A stretch of 64,000 nt of DNA from Streptomyces cathayae (lineage in GTDB: Bacteria; Actinomycetota; Actinomycetes; Streptomycetales; Streptomycetaceae). This document shows, in pieces, positions 42,934-53,386 of the stretch. Below the pieces are notes generated by a model. The model was not told where the DNA came from. It made no database searches and saw only the letters and a program-made list of their open reading frames with translations. The position numbers and the translations under genes are program-made. Each line of letters starts with the position of its first letter. Positions within the stretch are counted from its first letter, which is position 1. The stretch spans positions 6,386,001-6,450,000 of the forward strand of contig NZ_CP121682.1 of the NCBI RefSeq assembly GCF_029760955.1, read 5' to 3'.

Positions 42934-43128
42934 ATGCCGAAGAACAAGACGCACAGCGGTGCCCGCAAGCGCTTCAAGGTCACCGGCTCCGGCAAGGTGC
43001 TCCGCGAGCGCGCCGGCAAGCGCCACCTGCTCGAGCACAAGTCGTCCCGTGTGACGCGTCGCCTCACCGGCAACGCCGAGATGGCCCCGGGCGACGCCAA
43101 GAAGATCAAGAAGCTTCTCGGCAAGTGA
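42934..43128 (+). CDS. rpmI: 50S ribosomal protein L35
   Basis: 64 basic residues: [20 protein letters not shown], then [16 protein letters not shown] and KKIKKLLGK. It is a component of the large ribosomal subunit, encoded between infC and rplT. The ATG at 42934 follows GACGAGGAG. A short perfect hairpin (ACGGCGCC CA GGCGCCGT, 43133-43150) lies just after the stop, before rplT. Confidence 0.97.
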   Translation: MPKNKTHSGARKRFKVTGSGKVLRERAGKRHLLEHKSSRVTRRLTGNAEMAPGDAKKIKKLLGK

Positions 43129-43229
43129 CTCCACGGCGCCCAGGCGCCGTAGGCACGTCAGGACCGGGACCCAATCGATTTCGGGCCGTGTGAGTAACAA
43201 CCGCGGCCCCGCTACAAGGAGTTAAACAA

Positions 43230-43613
43230 GTGGCACGCGTCAAGCGGGCAGTCAACGCCCACAAGAAGCGCCGGGCGATTCTCGAGCAGGCCTCCGGCTA
43301 CCGCGGTCAGCGTTCGCGCCTGTACCGCAAGGCCAAGGAGCAGGTCACCCACTCGCTGGTCTACAACTACAACGACCGCAAGAAGCGCAAGGGTGACTTC
43401 CGCCAGCTGTGGATCCAGCGCATCAACGCCGCTGCCCGCGCGAACGGCATCACGTACAACCGCTTCATCCAGGGTCTGAAGGCCGCGAACGTCGAGGTCG
43501 ACCGCAAGATCCTGGCCGAGCTGGCCGTGAACGACGCCACCGCCTTCGCCGCGCTCGTCGAGGTCGCGCAGAAGGCGCTGCCGTCCGACGTGAACGCGCC
43601 CAAGGCCGCGTGA
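43230..43613 (+). CDS. rplT: 50S ribosomal protein L20
   Basis: 127 basic residues: [60 protein letters not shown]. Binds 23S rRNA during early assembly and represses this operon in bacteria studied. GTG start with AAGGAG at 43216-43221. A strong terminator follows. Confidence 0.97.
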   Translation: MARVKRAVNAHKKRRAILEQASGYRGQRSRLYRKAKEQVTHSLVYNYNDRKKRKGDFRQLWIQRINAAARANGITYNRFIQGLKAANVEVDRKILAELAVNDATAFAALVEVAQKALPSDVNAPKAA

Positions 43614-43643
43614 CGCCGCGCCGGCCCTGATCCGGCGTGACCC

Positions 43644-43676
43644 GACGGACCCGTAGGCGCTGCCTGCGGGTCCGTC
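43644..43676 (+). terminator. Terminator of infC-rpmI-rplT
   Basis: GACGGACCCG TAGGC pairs with GCCTG CGGGTCCGTC (15 bp, one G-U) around a 3-base loop. Confidence 0.8.
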
Positions 43677-43710
43677 GTCTGTGCGGAAGTTGCGAGCGAA
43701 AGTGAACCGA

Positions 43711-44601
43711 ATGCCCCCCGCCACCCCCGAGTTGATCTCCTCCCGCTCGCCCCGCGTGTCCGCCGCGCGGCGGCTGGCCAAGCGGAACTTCCGGGGCAAG
43801 GAGCGGCTGTTCCTCGCCGAGGGGCCGCAGGCCGTACGAGAGGCCGCCGTGCACCGGGCCACGGCCGGCCGGGACGGCGTCCACCGGCCCACCGGCGCCA
43901 CCACGCTCGTCGAACTGTTCGCCACGCCGGAGGCCGCCGAGCGGTACGCCGACATCATCGGCGCCGCGCGGGACGCCGGCGCCCGCGTCCACCTCGCCCC
44001 CGAGCAGGTCATCGCCGACATCTCCACCACGGTCACCCCGCAGGGCCTCGTCGGGGTGTGCCACTTCCTGGACACCCCCTTCGAGGAGATCCTCGCCGCC
44101 CGGCCCCGGCTCGTCGCCGTCCTCGCGCACGTGCGCGACCCCGGCAACGCGGGCACCGTACTGCGGTGCGCCGACGCGGCCGGCGCCGAGGCCGTCGTCC
44201 TGACCGACGCCTCCGTCGACCTGTACAACCCCAAGGCCGTACGCGCCTCCGTCGGGTCGCTGTTCCACCTGCCCGTCGCCGTGGGCGTCCCCGTCGAGCG
44301 AGCCGTGGCCGCCCTCAGGGACACCGGGGTACGGGTGCTGGCGGCGGACGGCGCGGGCGACCGCGACCTCGACGACGAACTCGACCGGCGCACCATGGGC
44401 GGGCCGACCGCCTGGCTCTTCGGCAACGAGGCGTGGGGCCTCCCCGAGGAGACCCGCGCGCTCGCCGACGCCGTCGTCCGCGTCCCGATCCACGGAAAGG
44501 CCGAGAGTCTGAACCTCGCCACCGCCGCCGCCGTATGTCTCTACGCGTCGGCGCGTGCACAGCGCGCCGCCGGAGGGTGCCGCTCCGTCACCGAGAGCTA
44601 G
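43711..44601 (+). CDS. SpoU/TrmH-family RNA 2'-O-methyltransferase
   Basis: 296 residues. An N-terminal substrate-binding domain (RRLAKRNFRGKERLFLAEGP) precedes a SPOUT knot domain with motif 1 LAHVRDPGNAGTVLRCADAA, motif 2 WLFGNEAWGLPEE and motif 3 IPIHGKAESLNLATAAAVCL (here VPIHGKAESLNLA). It methylates a ribose in rRNA with SAM. Position after rplT is conserved in Streptomyces. Starts at GTG 43681 and GTG 43702 are possible; the ATG at 43711 fits the family N-terminus best. Confidence 0.87.
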   Translation: MPPATPELISSRSPRVSAARRLAKRNFRGKERLFLAEGPQAVREAAVHRATAGRDGVHRPTGATTLVELFATPEAAERYADIIGAARDAGARVHLAPEQVIADISTTVTPQGLVGVCHFLDTPFEEILAARPRLVAVLAHVRDPGNAGTVLRCADAAGAEAVVLTDASVDLYNPKAVRASVGSLFHLPVAVGVPVERAVAALRDTGVRVLAADGAGDRDLDDELDRRTMGGPTAWLFGNEAWGLPEETRALADAVVRVPIHGKAESLNLATAAAVCLYASARAQRAAGGCRSVTES

Positions 44602-44626
44602 TAGGGTGACCTGCCCGGGGACCCTT

Positions 44627-44696
44627 CCCCAAGCTTTCGGCCGTACCCCAGGCTCCCGGCTCCGCCCGGACCGGGGCACCCGCCGAAAGCGCGGGG
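44627..44696. repeat. Compound palindromic unit upstream of the histidine kinase gene
   Basis: CCCC-AA-GCTTTCGGC at 44627-44641 pairs with GCCGAAAGC-GC-GGGG at 44682-44696. The intervening sequence contains further G/C complementary blocks (CCCCAGG, CCGGCTCCGCCCGG, CGGGGCACC). The pattern resembles the dispersed palindromic units seen inside pheT and the mocR-type gene. Confidence 0.45.
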
Positions 44697-44731
44697 CACC
44701 CCGAGGGAGTTCTGAGAGGTGGGGTACGGGG

Positions 44732-45877
44732 ATGACCGTCGGCACGAGCAGCGCACCGGGAGCACCGGAAGCGGCGCACCCGCCCGCGCCCCGGTCCGCC
44801 GGCCCCGCCGAGCTCGGCATCGATCCCGACCAGCTGCCCGACGGACTCGTCGTCGCCGACGAGCACGGCAGGGTGATCTGCTTCAACACGGCGGCCGCCC
44901 GGATCACCGCCGTCCCCGCCGAGCAGGCCCTCGGGCAACGCCTCGACGCGGCCCTGCCGTTGGAGGACCTGGAGGGTCGGCGCTGGTGGCAGCTGACCGA
45001 CCCCTACGGCGGTCTCGCCATCCGGGTGAGTCAGCCCGAGCGCAATCTGCTGCTGCCCGGCGGCCGGGAGGTCCTCGTCTCGGCACGCTACGTCCGCACC
45101 CGCCCCACCGGCCCGGTCCACCGGGTCGTGGTCTCCCTGCGCGACACCGAGGCCCGGCGCCGCACCGAACGCAGCCACGCCGAACTGATCGCCATCGTCG
45201 CCCATGAACTGCGCTCCCCGCTCACCTCCGTCAAGGGGTTCACCGCCACCCTGCTCGCGAAGTGGGAGCGCTTCACCGACGAGCAGAAACAGCTGATGCT
45301 GGAGACCGTCGACGCCGACGCCGACCGCGTCACCCGGCTCATCGCCGAACTCCTCGACATCTCCCGCATCGACTCCGGGCGCCTCGAGGTGCGCCGCCAG
45401 CCCGTCGACATCGGCACGGCCGTCGGACGGCACATCCAGGCGTACGTCGCCGCCGGACAGCCCGCCGACCGGTTCCTGCTGCGGATCCAGCACCCCCTGC
45501 CCGCCCTGTGGGCCGACCCCGACAAGGTCGACCAGGTGCTCAGCAACCTGCTGGAAAATGCCGTGCGCCACGGCGAGGGAACCGTCACCATCGACATCAC
45601 GCCCTCGGCGTCCCCCCGGGACCGGGAGAACGGCGAGCACGCGGCCACGTCGGTCACCGTGAGCGACGAGGGGCCCGGCATCCCGGAGGAGTCCATGAAC
45701 CGCGTCTTCACCCGCTTCTGGCGGGGCAGCAAGCGCGGCGGCACCGGCCTCGGGCTCTACATCGTGAAGGGCATCGTCGAGGCCCACGGCGGCACCATCA
45801 CCGTCGGCCGCGCCCGCGGCGGCGGCGCGGAACTCCGATTTACGTTGCCCGTGGCGGCCCCGGCGTATCTCACCTAG
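44732..45877 (+). CDS. ohkA: OhkA-like orphan histidine kinase
   Basis: 381 residues, soluble. A PAS domain (about residues 35-130, PDGLVVADEHGRVICFNTAA) is followed by a dimerisation/H box (IVAHELRSPLTSVKGF) and an ATPase domain with N box NLLENAVRHG, G1 SDEGPGIPEE and G2 GGTGLGLYIVKG. No response regulator gene is adjacent. Position between the methyltransferase and pheS matches S. coelicolor SCO1596 (OhkA), reported to affect development and antibiotics. The ATG at 44732 has GGGGTACGGGG upstream. Confidence 0.85.
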   Translation: MTVGTSSAPGAPEAAHPPAPRSAGPAELGIDPDQLPDGLVVADEHGRVICFNTAAARITAVPAEQALGQRLDAALPLEDLEGRRWWQLTDPYGGLAIRVSQPERNLLLPGGREVLVSARYVRTRPTGPVHRVVVSLRDTEARRRTERSHAELIAIVAHELRSPLTSVKGFTATLLAKWERFTDEQKQLMLETVDADADRVTRLIAELLDISRIDSGRLEVRRQPVDIGTAVGRHIQAYVAAGQPADRFLLRIQHPLPALWADPDKVDQVLSNLLENAVRHGEGTVTIDITPSASPRDRENGEHAATSVTVSDEGPGIPEESMNRVFTRFWRGSKRGGTGLGLYIVKGIVEAHGGTITVGRARGGGAELRFTLPVAAPAYLT

Positions 45878-46009
45878 AGCGCACCCAGGGTCCCACGGGC
45901 GCATTCGCCCGCCCCCACCCCGTTAGACTCGGCCTCTGGCCACCATTGTGTCCCGCAGACGAGAGACGCTTCGTCCACGAGCCGGTGACGGGGACCATCA
46001 GCCAGCTGA

Positions 46010-47148
<1,139 letters not shown>

Positions 47149-47149
<1 letters not shown>

Positions 47150-49695
47150 TGCGGGTCCCGCTTTCTTGGCTGCGGGAGTACGTCGACCTGCCGGCGACGG
47201 AGACCGGCCGCGACGTCCAGGCCAAACTCATTTCGGCCGGCCTCGAGGTCGAGACGGTCGACCACCTCGGAGCCGACCTCAAGGGTCCCCTGGTCGTCGG
47301 CCGGGTACTGACCATCGAGGAGCTGGAGGGCTTCAAGAAGCCGATCCGCTTCTGCACCGTCGACGTCGGCCAGGCCAACGGCACCGGTGAGCCCCAGGAG
47401 ATCGTCTGCGGCGCCCGCAACTTCGCGGCCGGCGACAAGGTCGTCGTGGTCCTGCCCGGGGCCACGCTCCCCGGCGGCTTCGCGATCGCCGCCCGCAAGA
47501 CCTACGGCAAGGTCTCGCACGGCATGATCTGCTCCAGCGACGAGCTGGGCATGGGCGACGACGGCAGCGAGGGCATCATCGTGCTGCCGCCGGAGACCGA
47601 GGTCGGCAAGGACGCGATCGAGCTGCTGGAGCTGGTCGACGAGGTCCTCGACATCGCCGTCACCCCGGACCGTGGCTACTGCCTGTCGATGCGCGGCGTG
47701 GCCCGCGAGACCGCCACCGCCTACGGCCTGCCGCTGCGCGACCCGGCCCTGCTCGACGTGCCCGGACCGAACGCCTTCGGCTACCCGGTGAAGGTCTCCG
47801 ACCCGGCCGGCTGCGACCGCTTCACCGCCCGTACGGTGACCGGCCTGAGCCCCGAGGCGCGCTCCCCGATCTGGCTCCGGCGCCGGCTGCAGAAGGCCGG
47901 CATGCGCCCGGTCTCCCTCGCCGTGGACGTCACCAACTACGTGATGCTGGAGCTCGGCCAGCCGCTGCACGCCTACGACCGCTCCCTGGTCCAGGGCACC
48001 GTCGGCGTCCGCCGGGCCGAACCGGGCGAGAAACTCACCACCCTCGACGGCGTGCAGCGCACCCTCGACGCCGAGGACCTGGTGATCACCGACGAGCGCG
48101 GCCCGATCGGGCTCGCCGGCGTCATGGGCGGCGCCAACACGGAGATCGCCGACCTCCCCCGGTCTCGAACAGACTCGACCGGGGGGACCCCCACCGTCGA
48201 GCACACCACAACCGACGTGGTGATCGAGGCCGCGCACTTCGACGCGGTGTCGATCGCGCGCACGGCCCGCCGGCACAAGCTGTCCTCCGAGGCGTCCCGG
48301 CGCTTCGAGCGGGGAGTCGACCCGCAGGCCACCGCCGCTGCCGCGCAGCGCACGGTCGACCTGCTGATGCTGCTCGCCGGCGGTACCGCCGAAGCCGGGG
48401 TCACCGAGGTCATCGCCCCGACCGCGCCGCACACCATCACCATCCCGGCCGACCACCCGGACAAGGTCGCGGGCGTCGCCTACGGCCGCGAGACCGTCGT
48501 ACGCCGCCTCCAGCAGGTCGGCTGCGACGTCTACGGCCAGGACGAGCTGATCGTCACCGTGCCGTCCTGGCGGCCCGACCTGACCGACCCGAACGACCTG
48601 GCCGAGGAGGTCGTCCGGCTCGAGGGCTACGAGAACCTGCCCGCCACGCTGCCCAGGCCGCCCGCCGGCCGCGGGCTGACCTCCCGGCAGCGGCTGCACC
48701 GCCGGATCGGCCGGGCCCTGGCGGGTGCCGGATATGTCGAGGCGCCGAACTACCCGTTCGTCAGTGAGCAGGTCTTCGACCAGCTCGGCCTGGACGCCGA
48801 CGACCCGGCCCGCCGGGTGGTGAGGCTGACCAACCCGCTCAACGACGAGGAGCCCGCGCTGCGGACCTCGCTGCTGCCCGGCCTGCTCGGCGCGCTGCGG
48901 CGCAACGACGGACGCGGCTCGCACGACCTGGCCCTGTTCGAGACCGGCCTGGTCTTCTTCCCGCGCGAGGAGCAGCGGACCGCCGCCCGGCTGCCGGTGG
49001 ACCGGCGGCCCACCGCCGAGGAGCTGGCCGGCCTCGACGCGGCGCTGCCGGACCAGCCGCGGCACGTGGCCGCGGTCCTCGCCGGTGCCCGCGAGCAGGC
49101 CGGCTGGTGGGGCGCGGGCCGCCCGGCCGACTGGGCCGACGCGATCGAGGCCGCCCGCACCGTCGCCGCCGAGGCGGGCGCCGAACTCGTCGTGCGCAAG
49201 GGCCAGTACGGCCCGTGGCACCCGGGCCGCTGCGCCGAGCTGGCGGTCGTCGTCGACGGCACCGAGCGGGTGATTGGGCACGCCGGAGAGCTGCACCCGG
49301 GCGTGCTGAAGACCCTGGGCCTGCCCGCGCGCAGCTGCGCGATGGAGCTCGACCTGGACGTCCTGGAGCAGGCCGGCGACGAGACCCCGCAGGCGCCGGG
49401 CATCTCCACCTTCCCGGTCGCCACGCAGGACGTCGCGCTGGTCGTCGACGCGTTCGTGCCGGCGTCGGACGTCGAGGCGGCACTGCGTGAGGGCGCCGGC
49501 GAACTGCTGGAGTCCATCCGCCTGTTCGACGTGTACGAGAACGCCGGGCAGCTGGGTGAGGGGCGCAAGTCCCTGGCGTACGCGCTGCGGTTCCGCGCGC
49601 CCGACCGGACACTGACGGTCGACGAGGCGTCCGCGGCCCGGGAGACGGCGGTCGCCCTCGCGGGAGAGCGCACCGGGGCGGTCCTTCGCGGCTAG
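47149..49695 (+). CDS. pheT: Phenylalanyl-tRNA synthetase beta subunit
   Basis: 848 residues: an EMAP-like tRNA-binding domain near residues 40-150 ([20 protein letters not shown]), B3/B4 editing domain ([14 protein letters not shown] [20 protein letters not shown], and [17 protein letters not shown]), B5 domain, a catalytic-like core ([16 protein letters not shown]) and the C-terminal anticodon-binding FDX-ACB domain ([15 protein letters not shown]). Around residues 336-350, [14 protein letters not shown] replaces a short conserved loop and is encoded by a palindromic insertion at 48156-48192 without breaking the frame. Translational coupling to pheS by overlapping TGATG. Confidence 0.95.
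48156..48192. repeat. Palindromic mini-insertion within pheT
   Basis: CCCCCGGTC at 48156-48164 and GACCGGGGG at 48177-48185 form a 9-bp inverted repeat with a 12-base loop, followed by GACCCCC. It encodes an in-frame, low-complexity insert between the conserved GGANTEIAD and [11 protein letters not shown] segments of PheT. I recall similar sequences dispersed in Streptomyces genomes, often between genes. Confidence 0.6.
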
Positions 49696-49703
49696 TGGTT
49701 CCT

Positions 49704-49737
49704 CTCAGGGGCCGGCTCTTCGGGGCCGGTCCCTGAG
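49704..49737 (+). terminator. Terminator of pheST
   Basis: CTCAGGGGCCGGC pairs with GCCGGTCCCTGAG (13 bp, one G-U) around an 8-base loop, 8 bases after the pheT stop. Confidence 0.75.
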
Positions 49738-49885
49738 TTCTCGTGGGGTACTCGTGTTTCCGCGCGCCCCTGGAGTCCCTTAGGTCCCGTAGGTCTCTCT
49801 CGCATCTGTTACCACCAGTTACCTCACTCGTTCGGGTGACTTTTCGGGCGATACCTCCGGATCGGATCGTGTGGTCGAAAGAATC

Positions 49886-49910
49886 AGACCGGCCTCTCCG
49901 AGGCCGGTCT
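49886..49910 (+). promoter_or_regulatory. Hairpin in the leader of the SpoIIE phosphatase gene
   Basis: AGACCGGCCTC pairs with GAGGCCGGTCT (11 bp perfect, loop TCC), 33 bases before the ATG at 49944. No T tract follows. It may terminate read-through or regulate the downstream gene. The direct repeat GTTACC-ACCA-GTTACC at 49808-49823 is also in this interval. Confidence 0.45.
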
Positions 49911-49943
49911 GCGCTGTCTGGGCCACAATGGGGGGCCATCGGC

Positions 49944-50996
49944 ATGATCCGCTTCAAGGCTGGGCCGCCCCGCACGGGGCGGCCCAGGACCACCTCATGG
50001 AATCCCGACCGCTGCCCGCTGCGCCGGGCGCTCGCCCGCGGACTGCCGCCCACCGCCCTGAGCACCATCGGCACCGGACTGGCGCTGCACGTCGGGCAGA
50101 GCCTGCTGCGGGAGCTGCGGCGGACCCGCACGATCGCCCGCACCGCGCAGTGGAGGCTGCTGCCGCCGCCGCGCGTCGACGGACTGACGGTCGCCGCCGT
50201 CCAGCTGTCCGCCGACCGGATCGCCCGGCTCGGCGGCGATCTGTATGAGGTGCTCGCCACCGAGCACGGCGTACGGGCGGTCATCGGCGACGTCCGCGGA
50301 CACGGACCCGGTGCCGCTCCCACCGTCACCGCCGTCCTCGGAAGCTTCCGCGCGGCCGCGTACGACGAACCCGACCTGGCCGGAGTGCTGCGCCGACTGG
50401 AGCGGGCGATGGACCGGCACCTGCGGGAGCGGGCCCGCGCCGAGCGGCCTGCGCCGGCTGTCGGCGCCGCCGCCGACGGCCATCAGGTCGCCGAGGAGTT
50501 CGTCACCGTACTGCTCCTCGAGATCCTCCCGGACGGGCAGGTCCGGGCGCTCAACTGCGGCCACCCCTGGCCCCATCTGCTGAGCGGCACACGGGCCGAA
50601 CCTCTCGCCCGCGCCGATCCGCACCCGCCGCTGGGCCCGTTCCCGCTGCCCGCCGAGCTCCCCACCGTCCCCTGCGGACGACTGCTGCCCGGTGACATAC
50701 TCGTCCTGCACACGGACGGAGCCGAGGACGCACGGGACGCCGAAGGCCGCTTCTTCCCGCTGCCGGAGGTGCTCGCCGCGGCCGCGCGCGAGACACCGCG
50801 CACACCGCAGGCGGTCCTGCGCACGGTCCTCACGGCACTGACCCGCCACACCGGCGGCTCACCCCAGGACGACATCGCCCTCATGGTCCTCAGGAACGAG
50901 CGCCCGCCTCCGCGCGCCCCCTCGACCGCGGCACAATCCCCGCGGCCGGTCACGACGGACCCGCGTGCGGCGAGCCCTCAGCAGTTCCCCGCATAG
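49944..50996 (+). CDS. SpoIIE/PP2C-type serine phosphatase
   Basis: 350 residues with a PPM phosphatase domain from about residue 85: GGDLYEVLATEHGVRAVIGD, VRGHGPGAAPTVTAVLGSFR, ALNCGHPWPHLL, LHTDGAEDARDAEG and the final metal ligands in GSPQDDIALMVL. No sensor, membrane or kinase domain is fused; the N-terminal 80 residues are basic and weakly hydrophobic. Such phosphatases act on anti-anti-sigma factors in streptomycetes; the partner is not adjacent. The ATG at 49944 is chosen; a longer frame from 49743 would read through the leader hairpin. Confidence 0.86.
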   Translation: MIRFKAGPPRTGRPRTTSWNPDRCPLRRALARGLPPTALSTIGTGLALHVGQSLLRELRRTRTIARTAQWRLLPPPRVDGLTVAAVQLSADRIARLGGDLYEVLATEHGVRAVIGDVRGHGPGAAPTVTAVLGSFRAAAYDEPDLAGVLRRLERAMDRHLRERARAERPAPAVGAAADGHQVAEEFVTVLLLEILPDGQVRALNCGHPWPHLLSGTRAEPLARADPHPPLGPFPLPAELPTVPCGRLLPGDILVLHTDGAEDARDAEGRFFPLPEVLAAAARETPRTPQAVLRTVLTALTRHTGGSPQDDIALMVLRNERPPPRAPSTAAQSPRPVTTDPRAASPQQFPA

Positions 50997-51269
50997 CCGT
51001 GCGTCCCCGCAGCGGACGCGGACGGCCGGCGGGGCCGTCCGCCCCGCCGCGGAGTGTCGGGCAGGCAGCTGGGCGGACGGCGCTGACACGGGCCGCCGCA
51101 CTGTACGAGGGGGAGCCGGCGGCCCGGCCGCCTCTTTCGAGGTACCTCAGTCAACCGTCCGGAAACTCTCCGCGACAGCGCGCACACACTGCGGATTCGG
51201 GCACTCCGGTCACACCCCGTGTGAACACCCGGCCACTACTCTGTCGACACCGATCCCCCGGGGGACCCC

Positions 51270-52610
51270 ATGCAGCCCAACACCCTGCTCGACGCGGTCC
51301 TGGACGAGGCCGGCATCTCGCATGCCGGCCTGGCCGCACACGTCAACCAGGCCGGCCGGGCGCGCGGACTGTCACTCAGGTACGAACACACCGCCGTGGC
51401 CCGCTGGTTGAAGGGGCAGCGGCCCCGCGGCCAGGTGCCCGACCTGATCTGCGAGGTCCTGGCCGTCCGGCTGCACCGCCAGGTGACCCTCGACGACATC
51501 GGCCTCGGTGTCCCCGGCGGACCGTCCGCCCCGCACTCCGGTTCGCTCTCCGGCTTCGTCGAGCGGGCCACCGCACTGTGGCGCTCCGACCAGCAGCGCC
51601 GCCCGCACCTCCTGGGCGCACCCGCGGTCACCGGCACCCCCGCCGTGATGCCCGTCTGGGAGTGGGAGAACCCGCCCGAGGACGTGGACGTCTCACGCGG
51701 TGGCCGGCACCGGGTCACGCCGGGCGACCTGGACATGCTGCGCTCCGCCCGCTCCCACTACGAGCAGATGTACCGCAAGGCCGGCGGTGTCGCGACCCGC
51801 GCCCGCATCGTCGGCTTCCTCAACACCGAGGCCGCCCCGCTGCTGCGCGGCAGCTACACCGACTCCACCGGCCGCCAACTGCACCGGGCCACGGGCGGGT
51901 TGGTGGCGGTCGCGGGGATCTGCGCGTACGACTCCGACGCGCACGGACTCGCCCAGCGCTACTTCCACCAGGCGCTCCGGCTGGCAAAGGCCAGCGGGGA
52001 CCGCGGGCTCGGCGCGTACGTGATCGCGCTTCTGGTCAACCAGTCGCTGTTCATGCGGGAGCACCGGCAGGCCGTCGCCTTCGCGGAGGCCGCGCTGCGC
52101 GCCGCGGGCAAGCACATCACCCCCGCCCTCGCCTCCGACCTGTACGCGATGCAGGCGAAGGCGTACGCACACCTCGGCGACGGCACGAGCGCGCTGTCCT
52201 GCATCCGCCGCGCCGAGCAGGCCGCCGAGCGCATCCGGCGCGGCCACGAACCCGATGAGACCGGCTATGTCCAACCCGGCCTGGTCAACGTGCAGGTGGC
52301 GGAGGCGCTGCTCAGCCTCGGCGAACTGGCCGCGGCGGGCGAGCACGCGGCCGCCGCCGTCGACACCCCCGCGCACGACCGGGGACGGGTGCACCGGCTC
52401 GCCATGCTGAGCACCATCGAACTACGGCAGGGCAACGCCGACAAGGCGGTCGCCATCGCGGTGCAGATGGCCGAGCAGGCCCGTGGAATGGAGTCGCAGC
52501 GGCTGCGCGACAGACTGCGCGCCGTCCGCGAACACCTGGTGCGCAACGGCTGCGCCGGCACCGGTGAGGCGGCCGAACTCATCGACGGCGCCCTGCGTGT
52601 ACCGCTGTAG
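51270..52610 (+). CDS. NsdA-like regulator with TPR-type repeats
   Basis: 446 residues. The N-terminus (LDAVLDEAGISHAGLAAHVN, HTAVARWLKGQRPRG) is an XRE-like helix-turn-helix region. From about residue 150 a helical repeat array follows (RYFHQALRLAKASGDRGLGA, AVAFAEAALRAAGKHITPAL, AKAYAHLGDGTSALSCIRRA), consistent with TPRs. Proteins of this type (NsdA family) are pleiotropic regulators of development and antibiotic production in Streptomyces. The 273-base gap upstream holds no gene. Confidence 0.78.
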   Translation: MQPNTLLDAVLDEAGISHAGLAAHVNQAGRARGLSLRYEHTAVARWLKGQRPRGQVPDLICEVLAVRLHRQVTLDDIGLGVPGGPSAPHSGSLSGFVERATALWRSDQQRRPHLLGAPAVTGTPAVMPVWEWENPPEDVDVSRGGRHRVTPGDLDMLRSARSHYEQMYRKAGGVATRARIVGFLNTEAAPLLRGSYTDSTGRQLHRATGGLVAVAGICAYDSDAHGLAQRYFHQALRLAKASGDRGLGAYVIALLVNQSLFMREHRQAVAFAEAALRAAGKHITPALASDLYAMQAKAYAHLGDGTSALSCIRRAEQAAERIRRGHEPDETGYVQPGLVNVQVAEALLSLGELAAAGEHAAAAVDTPAHDRGRVHRLAMLSTIELRQGNADKAVAIAVQMAEQARGMESQRLRDRLRAVREHLVRNGCAGTGEAAELIDGALRVPL

Positions 52611-52791
52611 CCCGCCGCACCTGCCCGGTGGCTCGTCTGCGTGCCCAGTGGTCCCGGTGGCCCGCCGCAGGTGGTCGCGCCGTGCGCCCGCGTCGCGCCG
52701 TCCGCTGCGTCGCGGGCGGCCTCCCGTGCGCCTGCTGCCGGACCACTGCTGCTGCGATATTGCCCCTTACTCAGCGGAAGGTGGCATAACC

Positions 52792-53337
52792 GTGCAGTGG
52801 ACGAAGCAGAACGAACACATTGTGTACTCGAACCGCTGGTTCAGCGTCAATCTCGCGGATGTCGTACTACCGGACGGCCGGCATCTCGACCACTTCCTCA
52901 TCCGGCTGCGGCCCGTCGCCGTGGCCACGGTGGTGAACGAGGCCAACGAGGTCCTCCTCCTGTGGCGCCACCGCTTCATCACCGACAGCTGGGGGTGGGA
53001 GCTCGCGGCCGGTGTGGTCGAGGACGGCGAGGACGTCGTCCGGGCGGCGGCCCGGGAACTGGAGGAGGAGACCGGCTGGCGGCCCGGCCCCCTGCACCAC
53101 CTCATGAGCGTGGAACCGTCCAACGGGCTCACCGACGCCCGGCACCACATCTACTGGGCCGACGAGGGCGAGTACGTCGGACACCCGGTGGACGACTTCG
53201 AGTCGGACCGCCGGGAGTGGGTGCCGCTGAAGGTGGTCCCCGACCTGGTCGCCCGCGGCGAGGTCCCGGCCGCCAACATGGCGGCCGCGTTACTGCTGCT
53301 GCACCACCTCAGGCTCGGCCAGGACGGCAGGCCCTGA
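52792..53337 (+). CDS. NUDIX hydrolase (ADP-ribose pyrophosphatase-like)
   Basis: 181 residues. The complete NUDIX box is GVVEDGEDVVRAAARELEEE plus TGW, which matches Gx5Ex7REUxEExGU. Upstream strand segments (FSVNLADVVLPDGRHLDHFL, VVNEANEVLLLWRHRFITDS) match ADP-ribose/nucleoside-diphosphate-sugar hydrolases. A GTG at 52792 follows GGAAGGTGG. Substrate not assigned. It is convergent with the dehydrogenase gene. Confidence 0.88.
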   Translation: MQWTKQNEHIVYSNRWFSVNLADVVLPDGRHLDHFLIRLRPVAVATVVNEANEVLLLWRHRFITDSWGWELAAGVVEDGEDVVRAAARELEEETGWRPGPLHHLMSVEPSNGLTDARHHIYWADEGEYVGHPVDDFESDRREWVPLKVVPDLVARGEVPAANMAAALLLLHHLRLGQDGRP

Positions 53338-53344
53338 CGCCGAC

Positions 53345-53373
53345 GGCCCGGCACCCCGACGGGGTGCCGGGCC
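53345..53373. terminator. Bidirectional terminator between NUDIX and dehydrogenase genes
   Basis: A perfect 13-bp stem (GGCCCGGCACCCC and its complement) with loop GAC lies between two convergent genes. Confidence 0.8.
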
Positions 53374-53386
53374 CACGAAGCGTCCC

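Noticed and set aside
49808..49823. GTTACC direct repeats considered as a PHO box
   Set aside because: The PhoP site needs GTTCACC-type 11-base units. These are 6-base matches with the wrong sequence and a 10-base period.
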